Positions 51,601-60,522 are shown, numbered from the stretch's first letter. The stretch: 64,000 bases of DNA from Sipunculus nudus (GCA_026874595.1 CM049313.1:54914159-54978158), one strand, 5' to 3'. A program made the numbers and translations. Notes: generated by a model not told the origin, from the sequence alone.

Positions 51601-51835
51601 GATTCCCTGTAAGTCACAAGGACGTCTTATAACAAACAGCTTTTTCGCTACGATAAAAAATGTTTTATTCCTGATATATTTAATTACATAATTTTCCGTG
51701 GCTGTGAGTTAATAAAAAAAATATTGACACACGTATACGACTCGACCTAAAAACCATATGTACACTATGTATAATGTATTTACAAAATACAATTGCCACC
51801 CCCTATACTAGTTGCATATATTGTAAAATAAAAGT

Positions 51836-52327
51836 TTATTCTTCCTCATGTGTGATCATCTTACTTGCCCACCGGCGCTCTGCTTGCACATGTGCTTTCC
51901 TGGCGACTATTCTTAAATGAGATGTTAGAAGGAAACACGCCCGGATGTGATGGCTTTTGGTTGCGGCCGGTGGGGCCTCACCGCGGTATATTTGAACTAT
52001 ATCTCTGTATATATTGTGGCAGCGTAGGACAATTTCATCAATAGCCTGCGCCAGGAGCAGAACATTGGATGCAACGCGCACCATTTCTTTCAGGTTCTTT
52101 TTTTCTCTGATACATATTTCTAGTTCTTCACTGGGGATGTGCATTAACATTTCGTACTTGTGCACTAGTCCATCGACTAACTGATCGAAATATTCGTCGT
52201 CGCCTTGCATTGCGAAATACGTCTCAGGCGACGACGATTTAATATTTTGAACGTAGCGAAGTATGGCCTGGCCTTGCACATTTACCAACTCCTCCAGATC
52301 ACGTTCGTAGTGCTCGTTCATCATCAT
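51836..52327 (-). CDS. Helical family protein, 163 aa (minus cassette)
   Basis: Starts MMMNEHYERDL just behind the same acceptor module as the previous gene (GTGACTTACAG/GGAAAC). Conserved family stretches: QGQAILRYVQN, SSPETYFAM, EIVLRCHNIYRDIVQIYRG and the Arg/His C-terminal helix. It is the first ORF of the minus cassette counted from the promoter at 53.7 kb. There is a tandem duplication with the 51.1-51.6 kb gene. Confidence 0.75.
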   Translation of the reverse strand: MMMNEHYERDLEELVNVQGQAILRYVQNIKSSSPETYFAMQGDDEYFDQLVDGLVHKYEMLMHIPSEELEICIREKKNLKEMVRVASNVLLLAQAIDEIVLRCHNIYRDIVQIYRGEAPPAATKSHHIRACFLLTSHLRIVARKAHVQAERRWASKMITHEEE

Positions 52328-53000
52328 GTTTCCCTGTAAGTCACAAGGACGTCTTATAACAACGTCTTATAACAATATAGGACTTTTTTCTGTGTTGTTT
52401 AGGGTTATACTTTGATGTACCAAACAAAAATATTAAAAATAACCTCCCCCCCCCCCCTCCCCACCTTCCTTACTCCTCTTTCCTCAATCGACATTTGTGA
52501 TTGGTCGTGTGTCGAAATGTCGTTTTTTTTTTTCCATTGTAGTTGTTTACTAAACTAACGAGGTCATGTTATACAATAAACGTGAAGGGACTGATATCCG
52601 TGACGAGGTTACATATTACATTCATGCCAGGTGTCACGCAAAGTGGCGCTCTGCTTCATAACCTTTTGTTTATTATTATATCCTAAATGCATTTTTTGTT
52701 TGGTTCACAGTAATTACCTACTTATTTTTATCAGTTACAGAATTATAGTGTTTCTCGTTGTCCTTCCGAAAAAAAAACCAAAACTCTTGCAATACCTTTT
52801 TGCTCTACAGTTTTGTTTCAAAGGTCCGCGTGTCTGTTATTTTCTTTTGTTAAAGGTTATAAAAATACAAATTCTCTTCCCGTTTCTATGTCACAACATT
52901 ACTTAATCGTCGTTACGGTTAGTCTGTGTCACTTGTGTGGCAAAAAACCGAACCGCTCCGAGTTGGATGGATGGATGGATGGGGGGGGGGGGGGGGGGGG
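52328..53000. other. Region without recognised gene
   Basis: C12 run at 52446, T-rich stretches, a GGAT repeat and a G20 run at 52981-53000. Open plus-strand frames are Phe/Leu-rich and look like composition artefacts. Confidence 0.55.
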
Positions 53001-53010
53001 AAACACGTCA

Positions 53011-53461
53011 CCCGACCTTGCTTACTGGTCAGGGGTTTGATAGTTTTTTTTATCAGGGGAAAAACACGTCACCCGACCTTGCTTACTGGTCAGGTAGTAT
53101 AAACATGGCTTTTATCTAACTCCTGCGCATCTGGGGATTTTTAAAGTGATGTCAGTCCGTTGTGTACACAACCATACACACAATAAATGTAACCCCGGCC
53201 TACCTTACTGGCCAGTGGGTGTCCTAAGTTTTCTAACAACAACCAAAACAAAAACATAATTCCCCCCCCCCTCCCCTCTCATCCATCCCCACCTTCCCAA
53301 TGACCTTCGTTACTGGTCACATTTTAGTTTTTTGTGTCTGTTACTGCCAACAACCAAATATTAGGGACCCTTCGTTACTGGGGCCCTCTCAAATACAAAC
53401 TAAAAAATTCACTCCTTCAACAGAAAAATTCACCCCCGGCCTACCTTACTGGCCAGTGGGT
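53011..53461. ncRNA. Cluster of six hairpins with TNNNTTACT loops
   Basis: GACC-TTGCTTACT-GGTC (about 53017, 53077), GGCC-TACCTTACT-GGCC (about 53195, 53440), TGACC-TTCGTTACT-GGTCA (about 53299) and GGGACCC-TTCGTTACT-GGGGCCC (about 53366). The GGCC hairpins have an outer ACCC/GGGT arm across an internal loop. Stems differ by compensatory changes while the 9-base loop keeps T...TTACT. On the minus strand each loop shows CCA/GTAAG or CCA/GTAAC, which resembles a 5' splice site. Strand and function are unproven. Confidence 0.6.
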
Positions 53462-53598
53462 GTGACATCATTTTTGTTCAAAAACAACACCAATTACAAA
53501 ATACACCTACCGGTATTGTTGTTTTGTCACAAACTCAAATCTTCAACAAACTTTCAAATCTTTGCTTCAACTTGCTTCTGTAGCTGTTTGTCTCTCAA

Positions 53599-53642
53599 CA
53601 CAACGACGGCTTCTATATAACACAACGACGGCTTCTATATAT
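53599..53642. repeat. 22-bp tandem repeat, two units
   Basis: ACAACGACGGCTTCTATATA repeated head to tail, just downstream of the minus-strand start site. Confidence 0.85.
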
Positions 53643-53713
53643 CCAAAGTGTAGTTATTACCAGTACTAGTACCAGTCAAAACCAGAGTCTGACTTTACTC
53701 CGTCCAAACTACC

Positions 53714-53891
53714 TCCTTATATACCTTATTTCTCCTGTGACGTCACACACACAATTTCAAACAAACCACCCCCTGTCGTTTCCGCCGGATACACATACAT
53801 CCTTATTTTACCTCCCCGTTGGTTTCCGCTTACTGTGACGTCACTCCACTGCATAACCAATCAAATCCTTTCTTACATCCCCCCAACCAAT
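53714..53891 (-). promoter_or_regulatory. Minus-strand CRE-TATA promoter with second CRE and two CCAAT boxes
   Basis: On the minus strand TGACGTCA (53738-53745), 14 bp, then TATATAAGGA ending about 53715. Further upstream lie a second TGACGTCA (53836-53843) and inverted CCAAT boxes at 53857 and 53887. It is oriented toward the 52-42 kb minus-strand genes and is the best candidate for their common promoter. Confidence 0.75.
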
Positions 53892-53994
53892 CAACGCTCT
53901 CCTTACACATACATCCATCCACCATCTTGAAAATTTTTACCCGGGGGGGGGGGGGGTAAAAAATCAAACACACGTATCATCGCTCACACACACA

Positions 53995-54070
53995 CACCAC
54001 CCTCCCCGGCACGCGGGCCCGAAATCGCACACCACCACCCTCCCCGGCACGCGGGCCCGAAATCGCACAC
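53995..54070. repeat. 38-bp GC-rich tandem repeat, two units
   Basis: CTCCCCGGCACGCGGGCCCG occurs twice at 38-bp spacing, each followed by AAATCGCACACCAC. Confidence 0.9.
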
Positions 54071-54127
54071 CACTAATTTATTCATGGCGAAGCGTCGAGG
54101 GTCGAAGTGCCGGGTGCGGGTGTGCCC

Positions 54128-54640
54128 AACTTCCGGTAGAATAGTACTTCCGGTTGTGCACCGCTTCAGGATTTAAATGAGTTGTTGTAGTGATGTTAAT
54201 AAGGCGATGATGGTGAAATCTTGCATAATTGTCCAGTTATGTGAGTAAAGTGGGATATGATGCCAATCCGGAAGAAAACGTGAGAGAAAAAGGTTTAAAA
54301 ACAGGTTTGAAATGTGTGGACGAATGGGTCGGGGATGATGCAATAGACCACGTGGACAGCGCGTGTTTGATTGTTGTGAATGAGACATGACCAATGGGCG
54401 GATTGAATGCACACCACGTGACCTGATCTGACCAATGAACTAACAGCGCATGTACCGGAAGTCTGCTTTACACCCGGCAGTCGTGATCGGGGTCACACTT
54501 TGGGGTCACGCTTAACCATTGAGTAAATGGGACTTCCGGTGCGGGTACGTAGGGTGGTGTTGGACCGGAAGTGAGGAAGTGTGAAGGGTCGTGAACGGAA
54601 GTGCCGGGTCACATGGGGTCAGACGACAGGAAGTGACGGT
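54128..54640. promoter_or_regulatory. Cluster of ETS-type GGAA motifs
   Basis: ACTTCCGG, CCGGAAGT or close variants occur near 54130, 54148, 54266, 54453, 54531, 54564, 54590 and 54620 on both strands. GGGGTCAC repeats (54490, 54505) and an E-box CCACGTGACC near 54413 lie among them. No ORF of interest lies here, so a regulatory or replication role is plausible. Confidence 0.5.
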
Positions 54641-54894
54641 TGGATAACACGTATTGATGAGTCATGTGAACTCGGGTTCGTCCCGGGTCGCCTTATCTGT
54701 TGTCATCTGAACACAATGAGATATGTATATATATATATTTACATATTATTATATATTATATACATAATCGTAACACCACGAAATATCTGTTGTTGATCTT
54801 GCAGATACGTGAGGGATGTTTTGTATATTTACCTCATAAACATTAATTTCAACCGACACACACGTATATGAAATATATATTAGACAAAAGTGAA

Positions 54895-55005
54895 TGTCAC
54901 CGCCGGGATTCGAACCCGGATCCGAACTTAACCTTGCCGGAACTGCAAGTACAAACTATTGGTCCAGGTAGGAAAGTTTGAATTAGCCCGTTACGCCACG
55001 GGGAC
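54895..55005 (-). tRNA. tRNA-like gene or pseudogene with unusual middle
   Basis: The minus strand starts GTCCCCG and ends CGGTGAC (six of seven pairs). It has a perfect T-arm (CCGGG-TTCGAAT-CCCGG, B box) and a good A box (TGGCGTAACGGG). The middle is too long: CAAACT...AGTTTG encloses 17 nt and a second stem CTTGC-AGTTCCG-GCAAG follows. It could be a tRNA with intron or long variable arm, a decayed tRNA, or a polymerase III tRNA-like RNA. No confident anticodon. Confidence 0.5.
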
Positions 55006-55251
55006 TTTCACATCAGACCCGGACATTATGACACTTATGTAATAAAGGGACACGAAACAAAAAAACAAGGAATGCGTCATCGTATTTCTTATGAACTATG
55101 TGGGCACACGTGACCCACACATGTCATTCAAGCCCTGCCGTGACTCATATATGTAACATTATTTGGGTTAACAAGTATCCACGGTCTGGTGTCAGGCTCT
55201 GCGTGATCGACCGTTAATTGTTAACGGGCCAGGCAGCGCCCAACATACACG

Positions 55252-56829
55252 ATGGGGGATCGCCTAGCATACACACGCCATCGCCAGGATGTCTTCAGTC
55301 TTTTCACTGGTCCACCGGGTAACAGTTACCGTTTTATGCCTTCCGATGGGAATTTCTTTTCTAACAGGTTACGACAGAGGGGAGTGACGTGGCGAGAAGA
55401 ACACATAGTTGTAGACAAATGCTCAATGTGTGCAGACGATTACCTGTACCATCACAACAGACGGGGCAGGTTATACTGCCCCACGTGTCAAGAGACAGAA
55501 CTGAGGGCACTGCTCACAACCGAGAAAACCTACGATTTGGGGCAAGGGATAACGTTCAGGTGGCGGCCGTTGTTACGTCATGGAGATACAGTGTTGTTTC
55601 GACATAGAGACAAGACAATCCACGTGGAAGGCTTCGGTTCCGTGTTGCGGGCCCTGGTCGGACATCTCGACAGGATGCTGTCTGATGCTCAAAAGGCTAA
55701 CCGCAGCTTGACCGGTTGGATATACCCTAATGTCTCCGGTATATGTAAATCTTTGCATATCCAGATGGACCCGTATGGCACTGTGTCATTCTACGACCGC
55801 ATTTACAAGGATGACGCGCGTTTCACAATGCAGGTGGCGGCCCACAGGGATGAGACGATATCGCTGACGACAGAAGTACTGTTCCAATTGTTGGAGCACG
55901 TGATCACCGATTACCAGGATGTAACCATTTACAGCTGGAATCCTCCGGCGGTGTCTTATGACAACATTGTAGACGCAGTGCCGGGATATCCAGGGCAGCA
56001 TGCCCACGCGAACACGGGTGATACTACTGAAGCGGGTGTTGACAGTGTGGCGGGACCATCAGACGGTGTCGTACCTTTTGACGGCAGGTTCTTTCGAGGT
56101 CATGTACGAGGATATGACATACTTTACGACCGCGAGAAGATGGTAGTGATACAGTGCGCGAGGTGCAACCCGGATTACGAAAGTGTGTTTGATGACGTAC
56201 GGGAATACTGCCCTATATGCGACCAGAGTGAGTTGGAGTATCTGTTCACATGTGAGGAATTCTTCAACTTCCTACCGTCTTCCACTCCCGAATCTGATTG
56301 GATACATTTTCTCTGGGAACCGTACAGGCGTTTCAAGGGCAGGGTAGGGTTGATAGGACAGAACAAAGATGTACAAATACCAGGAATACTCGCCATGCTG
56401 GAGGATAATAATCTGACCGGTGATTTAGACGTTTTGTTCCTGGCCGCTCAAAAGGAAAACTGCCGCATAAACGCACTGTTTCGCTATAATCGAAAAAGGT
56501 ATAATCAAGTGCACGACCTTCAACTTTCGATGGACCCGGACGGTACGATAACGTTTTATGGACCTTTGGTAACGCGGTATATCTTCGACACCGACGGGGT
56601 ACAGGAGACCATACAACCCGACATTTTGAATGCGCTATCGATCAAGGCCTGGGATCTTGTATCATTACTTAACACAATGATCAGGCACTACCCGCCGAGA
56701 GACTTGTCGGGTACGATGTACACTTATCCTCGGTTGTTCCCTGAGAAAACTGAGGTTGAAAAGTACGAAGAAGAGCAGATGGATGATGACGATGCTGACG
56801 ATGATGAGGAGATAAATGAAGACCATTAA
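55252..56829 (+). CDS. Double zinc-ribbon family protein, 525 aa (copy 1)
   Basis: Internal duplication. Each half has a four-Cys ribbon (CSMCADD...YCPTCQ at about 61-85; CARCNPD...YCPICD at about 302-325). Each ribbon is followed by 'F-WRP ... V-LxA-LxxxLxxLxxAQKxNxxxxxxxxY ... LxxxMDPxGTxxFY' and a closing 'LL--xI-DYP' helix. The tail is acidic (YEEEQMDDDDADDDEE). The ribbon could bind zinc and perhaps nucleic acid. The family is not recognised beyond this window. TATA is degenerate compared with the two paralogues (TTAATTGTTAAC where they have TATATAAAC), so expression may differ. Confidence 0.85.
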   Translation: MGDRLAYTRHRQDVFSLFTGPPGNSYRFMPSDGNFFSNRLRQRGVTWREEHIVVDKCSMCADDYLYHHNRRGRLYCPTCQETELRALLTTEKTYDLGQGITFRWRPLLRHGDTVLFRHRDKTIHVEGFGSVLRALVGHLDRMLSDAQKANRSLTGWIYPNVSGICKSLHIQMDPYGTVSFYDRIYKDDARFTMQVAAHRDETISLTTEVLFQLLEHVITDYQDVTIYSWNPPAVSYDNIVDAVPGYPGQHAHANTGDTTEAGVDSVAGPSDGVVPFDGRFFRGHVRGYDILYDREKMVVIQCARCNPDYESVFDDVREYCPICDQSELEYLFTCEEFFNFLPSSTPESDWIHFLWEPYRRFKGRVGLIGQNKDVQIPGILAMLEDNNLTGDLDVLFLAAQKENCRINALFRYNRKRYNQVHDLQLSMDPDGTITFYGPLVTRYIFDTDGVQETIQPDILNALSIKAWDLVSLLNTMIRHYPPRDLSGTMYTYPRLFPEKTEVEKYEEEQMDDDDADDDEEINEDH

Positions 56830-57097
56830 TCACGGGGGGAAGTCATATCGGAACCAGTTTGTAATGTACACATTTGTGTACACGAAATATGTTACACAGC
56901 ATGCGGCAGACGGTTCATCGGAGGTTAAGGTGAGGCCTTGCGTAATCTGAGACGTGTCGTGAACCACATGTGTCAGCAGATTATGTGGAACAACCCTGGA
57001 GCACGTGACTCACATATGACGAGGTCTATAAATTTAGTGACGGCGGGACAGTGATGTTGAGTTGGAGAGTGGAGCGGGTTGTTGAGGAGACGCCACG

Positions 57098-57105
57098 TAT
57101 ATAAA
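57098..57105 (+). promoter_or_regulatory. TATA box (TATATAAA) of zinc-ribbon copy 2
   Basis: It lies 38 bp before the ATG, with a short CCAGGCAGCG leader shared with copies 1 and 3. Confidence 0.7.
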
Positions 57106-57135
57106 CGCTGTCCCAGGCAGCGCTGGGCATATACG

Positions 57136-58668
57136 ATGGGGGGCCTCCGTGCAGACACACGCCATCGCCAGGAGGTTATCAGTATTTTCACTGGTCCTCC
57201 GGGTAACACTTACCGTTTCGCGCCATCCGGCGGGGCTTTCTTTGGTAACGTGTTACGACAAAGGGGAGTCAGGTGGCGGGAACAACACATAATTGTAGAC
57301 AAATGCTCAATGTGTGCAGACGATTACCTTTACCGTTCCAACCACGACCATGCAAGGATATATTGCCCCACGTGTCAAGAGACAGAAGTGATGGCACTGT
57401 TCACAAACGAGAAAACCTACGATTTGGGGCAAGGGATAACGTTTACGTGGAGACCGTTGTTACGTCCAGAAGATACAGTGTTGTTTCGACACGGAGACAA
57501 GACAATCCACGTGGAAGGCTTCGGTTCCGTGTTGCGGGCCCTGGTTGGACATCTCGACATGATTCTATGCGAGGCTCAAAAAGCGAACCGCAGCGTGACC
57601 GGTTGGATATACCGACGTTTTCCGGGTATCTGTGAGTCCTTGTATATCCAGATGGACCCCTACGGCACTGTGTCATTCTTTGACCGCATTAACAAGGACG
57701 ACGCGCGTTTCACCATGCAGGTGGCGGTCCACAAGGAGAAAGCGATATCGCTGACGACAGAAGTACTGTTCCAGCTGTTGGAACACGTGATCACCGATTA
57801 CCAGAATGTAGTCATTTACGGCAAGAAACCTCCGGCGGTGTCTTATGACAACATCGTAGACACAGTAACGGAATCCCCAGGGCAGCATGCCCACGCAAAC
57901 ACGGGTGATACTACTGAAGCTGGTGTGGACAGTGAGGTCGGACCATCAGACGGTGTCGTACCTTCTGACGGCAGGTTCTTTCGAGATAATGTACGAGGGT
58001 ATGATATGTTTTACGACCGCGAGAAGATGATAGTGATTCCCTGCAAGACGTGCAACCCGGATTACGAAAGTGTGTTTGATGGCGTACAGGAATACTGCCC
58101 TATATGCGACCAGAGTGAGTTGGAGTATCTGTTCACACGTGAGAGAACCATCGGCTTCCTACCGCATGGCACCGACACCTCGATTTGGGTATACTGCAAA
58201 CCCCCCTGGGATTGGTGGATACACCTTAGATGGAAACCGTATCTGCGTTTCAAAGACAAAGTCACGCTCGTAACAGAAGACGAGGTACAAGTACCAGGAA
58301 TGCTCGCCATGTTGGAGGATAATATTCTGACCGGTGATTTAGACGTTTTGCTCCTGGCCGCTCAAAAGGAAAACTGTCGTATGAACGCAGTGTTCCGCTA
58401 TAATCGGATAAACCATGATCAAGTGCACGACCTTCACATCTCGATGGACCCAGACGGTACCGTAACGTTTTATGGACCTTTGGAAACGCTGTATTTCAAC
58501 TTCCGCGACGAGATACAGACGATGATACAAACCGACACTTTGAATGCGATACCGCTCAAGGCATGGGATGTTGTATCATTACTCGAGTGTGTGATCAGTA
58601 ACTACCCGCCGAAAGATTTGTCGGGTACGATGTACACCTACCCTCGGTTGTTTTCTGAGAACACTTAG
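57136..58668 (+). CDS. Double zinc-ribbon family protein, 510 aa (copy 2)
   Basis: About 80 percent identical to copy 1 from the first residues (RHRQEVISIFTGPPGNTYRF) to the C-terminus. Both ribbons are intact (CSMCADD...YCPTCQ; CKTCNPD...YCPICD). Differences cluster in the linker between the halves and in a Trp-rich insertion in the second half (KPPWDWWIHLRWKPYLRF). The acidic tail of copy 1 is cut off by an earlier TAG; the same acidic residues are still legible behind the stop (GCTGAAGAAGACGAAGAAGG). The ATG at 57136 is 38 bp behind TATATAAA. Confidence 0.85.
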   Translation: MGGLRADTRHRQEVISIFTGPPGNTYRFAPSGGAFFGNVLRQRGVRWREQHIIVDKCSMCADDYLYRSNHDHARIYCPTCQETEVMALFTNEKTYDLGQGITFTWRPLLRPEDTVLFRHGDKTIHVEGFGSVLRALVGHLDMILCEAQKANRSVTGWIYRRFPGICESLYIQMDPYGTVSFFDRINKDDARFTMQVAVHKEKAISLTTEVLFQLLEHVITDYQNVVIYGKKPPAVSYDNIVDTVTESPGQHAHANTGDTTEAGVDSEVGPSDGVVPSDGRFFRDNVRGYDMFYDREKMIVIPCKTCNPDYESVFDGVQEYCPICDQSELEYLFTRERTIGFLPHGTDTSIWVYCKPPWDWWIHLRWKPYLRFKDKVTLVTEDEVQVPGMLAMLEDNILTGDLDVLLLAAQKENCRMNAVFRYNRINHDQVHDLHISMDPDGTVTFYGPLETLYFNFRDEIQTMIQTDTLNAIPLKAWDVVSLLECVISNYPPKDLSGTMYTYPRLFSENT

Positions 58669-58907
58669 GCTGAAGAAGACGAAGAAGGGCAAATGGATGA
58701 GGCCAGTTGAAAACGCGGAATGTAGTCATATGATCTCGTACCCCGGACGTGTTATCGAAACCTGCAGGTACCGTACACGTTTGTACATATACATATATCC
58801 GTCATGCCACCCGCTGTTCTGGTGATACACGGGGCACGTACAATAACAGACACACAGGGAGATCAAAGGGGGGGGACGGAGGTGCTGGTTGCTGAGGAGA
58901 CTGTACG

Positions 58908-58915
58908 TATATAAA
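58908..58915 (+). promoter_or_regulatory. TATA box (TATATAAA) of zinc-ribbon copy 3
   Basis: It lies 39 bp before the ATG at 58947 in the context GCTGAGGAGACTGTACG, as in copy 2. Confidence 0.7.
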
Positions 58916-58946
58916 ACGGCGTTCCAGGCACAGCCGTTCAGACAAG

Positions 58947-60176
58947 ATGGGGAATACATGTGGAGACCGATGCAGTTCCCCGGAGATCCCGAGTCCTGAC
59001 GCAGGTCGGCCCCGCAACCCGGGGAGATACGAACCGTCAGACGGGATGTACTTTCAGGACAGGTTGCGAGAGATGGGATTGCAATGGCGAGAACGCATAC
59101 TTGTGAGAGCGTGCCAGAAATGTCAAACATCTCCGGGCATTACAGTCCCCGACGACCGTGTCACATTCAAGTGGTACTGCCCCACGTGTGACGAGACGGA
59201 ACTGACGGAACAGTTCGCAAAGGTTATAACATATCAAGTAGGGCAGGGCAAATGTTTCAAATGGAGGCCGTGGGCCGTCCGAGGCGATACTGTAATTTTG
59301 GAACAAGGCACAGAGCACGTACACGTCGGAGGTTGGGTTTTCGTGTGGAAAAAACTTGCCAAATATTTAGACCTGTTACTCAATGAGGCCCTAAAAGTAG
59401 GCGGCAGTGTTACAGGCTGGATATACGACATTGATGAGGGACTTGGTGAATCTGTGCATATCACAATGGACACATTTGGTACAGTCTCGTTCCACGCGCG
59501 CTTAGACAAGAACAACGAATCATTTAAGGGAGACGTTGTGGTTGACCACGAAACCGCGATCTCCCTGACAACAGTGGAACTGTGCCAGCTTCTGGATAAC
59601 GTGATATCCGATTACCAGAAAGTATGCTTTATCTGCACGCCATGGAGGCCTCCTGCTGTGTCTTGTGAACACAAGAGGGTAGGAGAACAGGCAGTGCGAC
59701 AGGCGAAGACGGGTGCCCGTGAAAGTTACGAATGTGAGACAGAAATTCACAATGTGTTAAACGTGCCGGGTATGCTAGTCATGTTTGAGGACGAATTTCT
59801 GAGTAGCAATCTCAACGCTTTGCTGTTGATTGCTCAACGAGAAAACCGCAGCGTCACCGCAATGTTTCTCTATGAACGGTGGGTTTGTGACGATGACCAT
59901 GTTTTGCACTTGTCAATGCATCCTGATGGGACAGTCACGTTTTACGGGTCTTTAAAACATGTTGATGTCGGAGCCTGCGGGTACTATGCTAAGATACAAA
60001 CCGACACTGCGACAACGATATCGTTGGCGGCTTGGCAGGTTTCAAAGTTGCTTGGGTACATTATCGAAGACTACCCACTCAGGGACCTGTCTGGCACCAT
60101 GTGCCCTTACTCCCCGTTTGTTCGCAGGCAAGACTCTGGACGAAGAAAAACAGGAACGGGTGGCATAGGGACATAA
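58947..60176 (+). CDS. Zinc-ribbon family protein, 409 aa (diverged copy 3, second ribbon lost)
   Basis: The first half keeps a ribbon (CQKCQTS...WYCPTCDE) and the family core (FKWRPWAVRGDTVIL, MDTFGTVSFHARL). The second half keeps the helical/strand core (VPGMLVMFEDEFLSSNLNAL, MHPDGTVTFYGSL, LLGYIIEDYP) but lacks the second CxxC...CxxC module. So the linker-ribbon segment was deleted, or was gained in the ancestor of copies 1 and 2. The N-terminus MGNTCGDRCSSP starts Met-Gly, which could allow myristoylation (speculative). A basic tail replaces the acidic one. Confidence 0.85.
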   Translation: MGNTCGDRCSSPEIPSPDAGRPRNPGRYEPSDGMYFQDRLREMGLQWRERILVRACQKCQTSPGITVPDDRVTFKWYCPTCDETELTEQFAKVITYQVGQGKCFKWRPWAVRGDTVILEQGTEHVHVGGWVFVWKKLAKYLDLLLNEALKVGGSVTGWIYDIDEGLGESVHITMDTFGTVSFHARLDKNNESFKGDVVVDHETAISLTTVELCQLLDNVISDYQKVCFICTPWRPPAVSCEHKRVGEQAVRQAKTGARESYECETEIHNVLNVPGMLVMFEDEFLSSNLNALLLIAQRENRSVTAMFLYERWVCDDDHVLHLSMHPDGTVTFYGSLKHVDVGACGYYAKIQTDTATTISLAAWQVSKLLGYIIEDYPLRDLSGTMCPYSPFVRRQDSGRRKTGTGGIGT

Positions 60177-60187
60177 AACATGTATAA

Positions 60188-60261
60188 CGTCCCTGGGTGG
60201 GTTCGAACCACCAACCTCCCGATTAACAGCCGGACGCGCTAACCGATTGCGCCACAGGGAC
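60188..60261 (-). tRNA. tRNA-Asn (GTT)
   Basis: Minus-strand cloverleaf with acceptor GTCCCTG/CAGGGAC, D-arm GCGC...GCGC, anticodon arm TCCGG-CTGTTAA-TCGGG (anticodon GTT), T-arm GGTGG-TTCGAAC-CCACC and discriminator G. It is nearly the universal animal tRNA-Asn, so it is probably functional or recently acquired. It lies only 12 bp behind the zinc-ribbon copy 3 stop codon and next to the 87-bp repeat. Confidence 0.9.
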
Positions 60262-60266
60262 TACAT

Positions 60267-60366
60267 GCTTTTTGTACATGAGTTTCTTCTGTTATCATGA
60301 ACAGGTACTATTCCTTGATTTGATTGGCTGATGGAAAGTGTGACGTCACAGACGATCTTTATAAAT
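60267..60366 (+). promoter_or_regulatory. 87-bp repeat copy 2 with CRE, followed by TATAAAT
   Basis: Second copy of the 1-87 repeat (60267-60353) with TGACGTCA at 60341-60348, then TATAAAT at 60360. Unlike copy 1, it could act as a promoter. A nearer TATATAAT at 60478 may serve the next gene. Confidence 0.65.
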
Positions 60367-60522
60367 GCCTTAAATCCCAGTAATACATGTTGTTTTCTTT
60401 ACAATCTGTTTATCAAATATTGGGTTCATGTGACACTAAACTATTTGTCAATACCGATCACGTGCCTGCGTAAGAAATATATAATAATGGTGCGTTTGTC
60501 TACAGTCTAGACAGTTGGCAAC

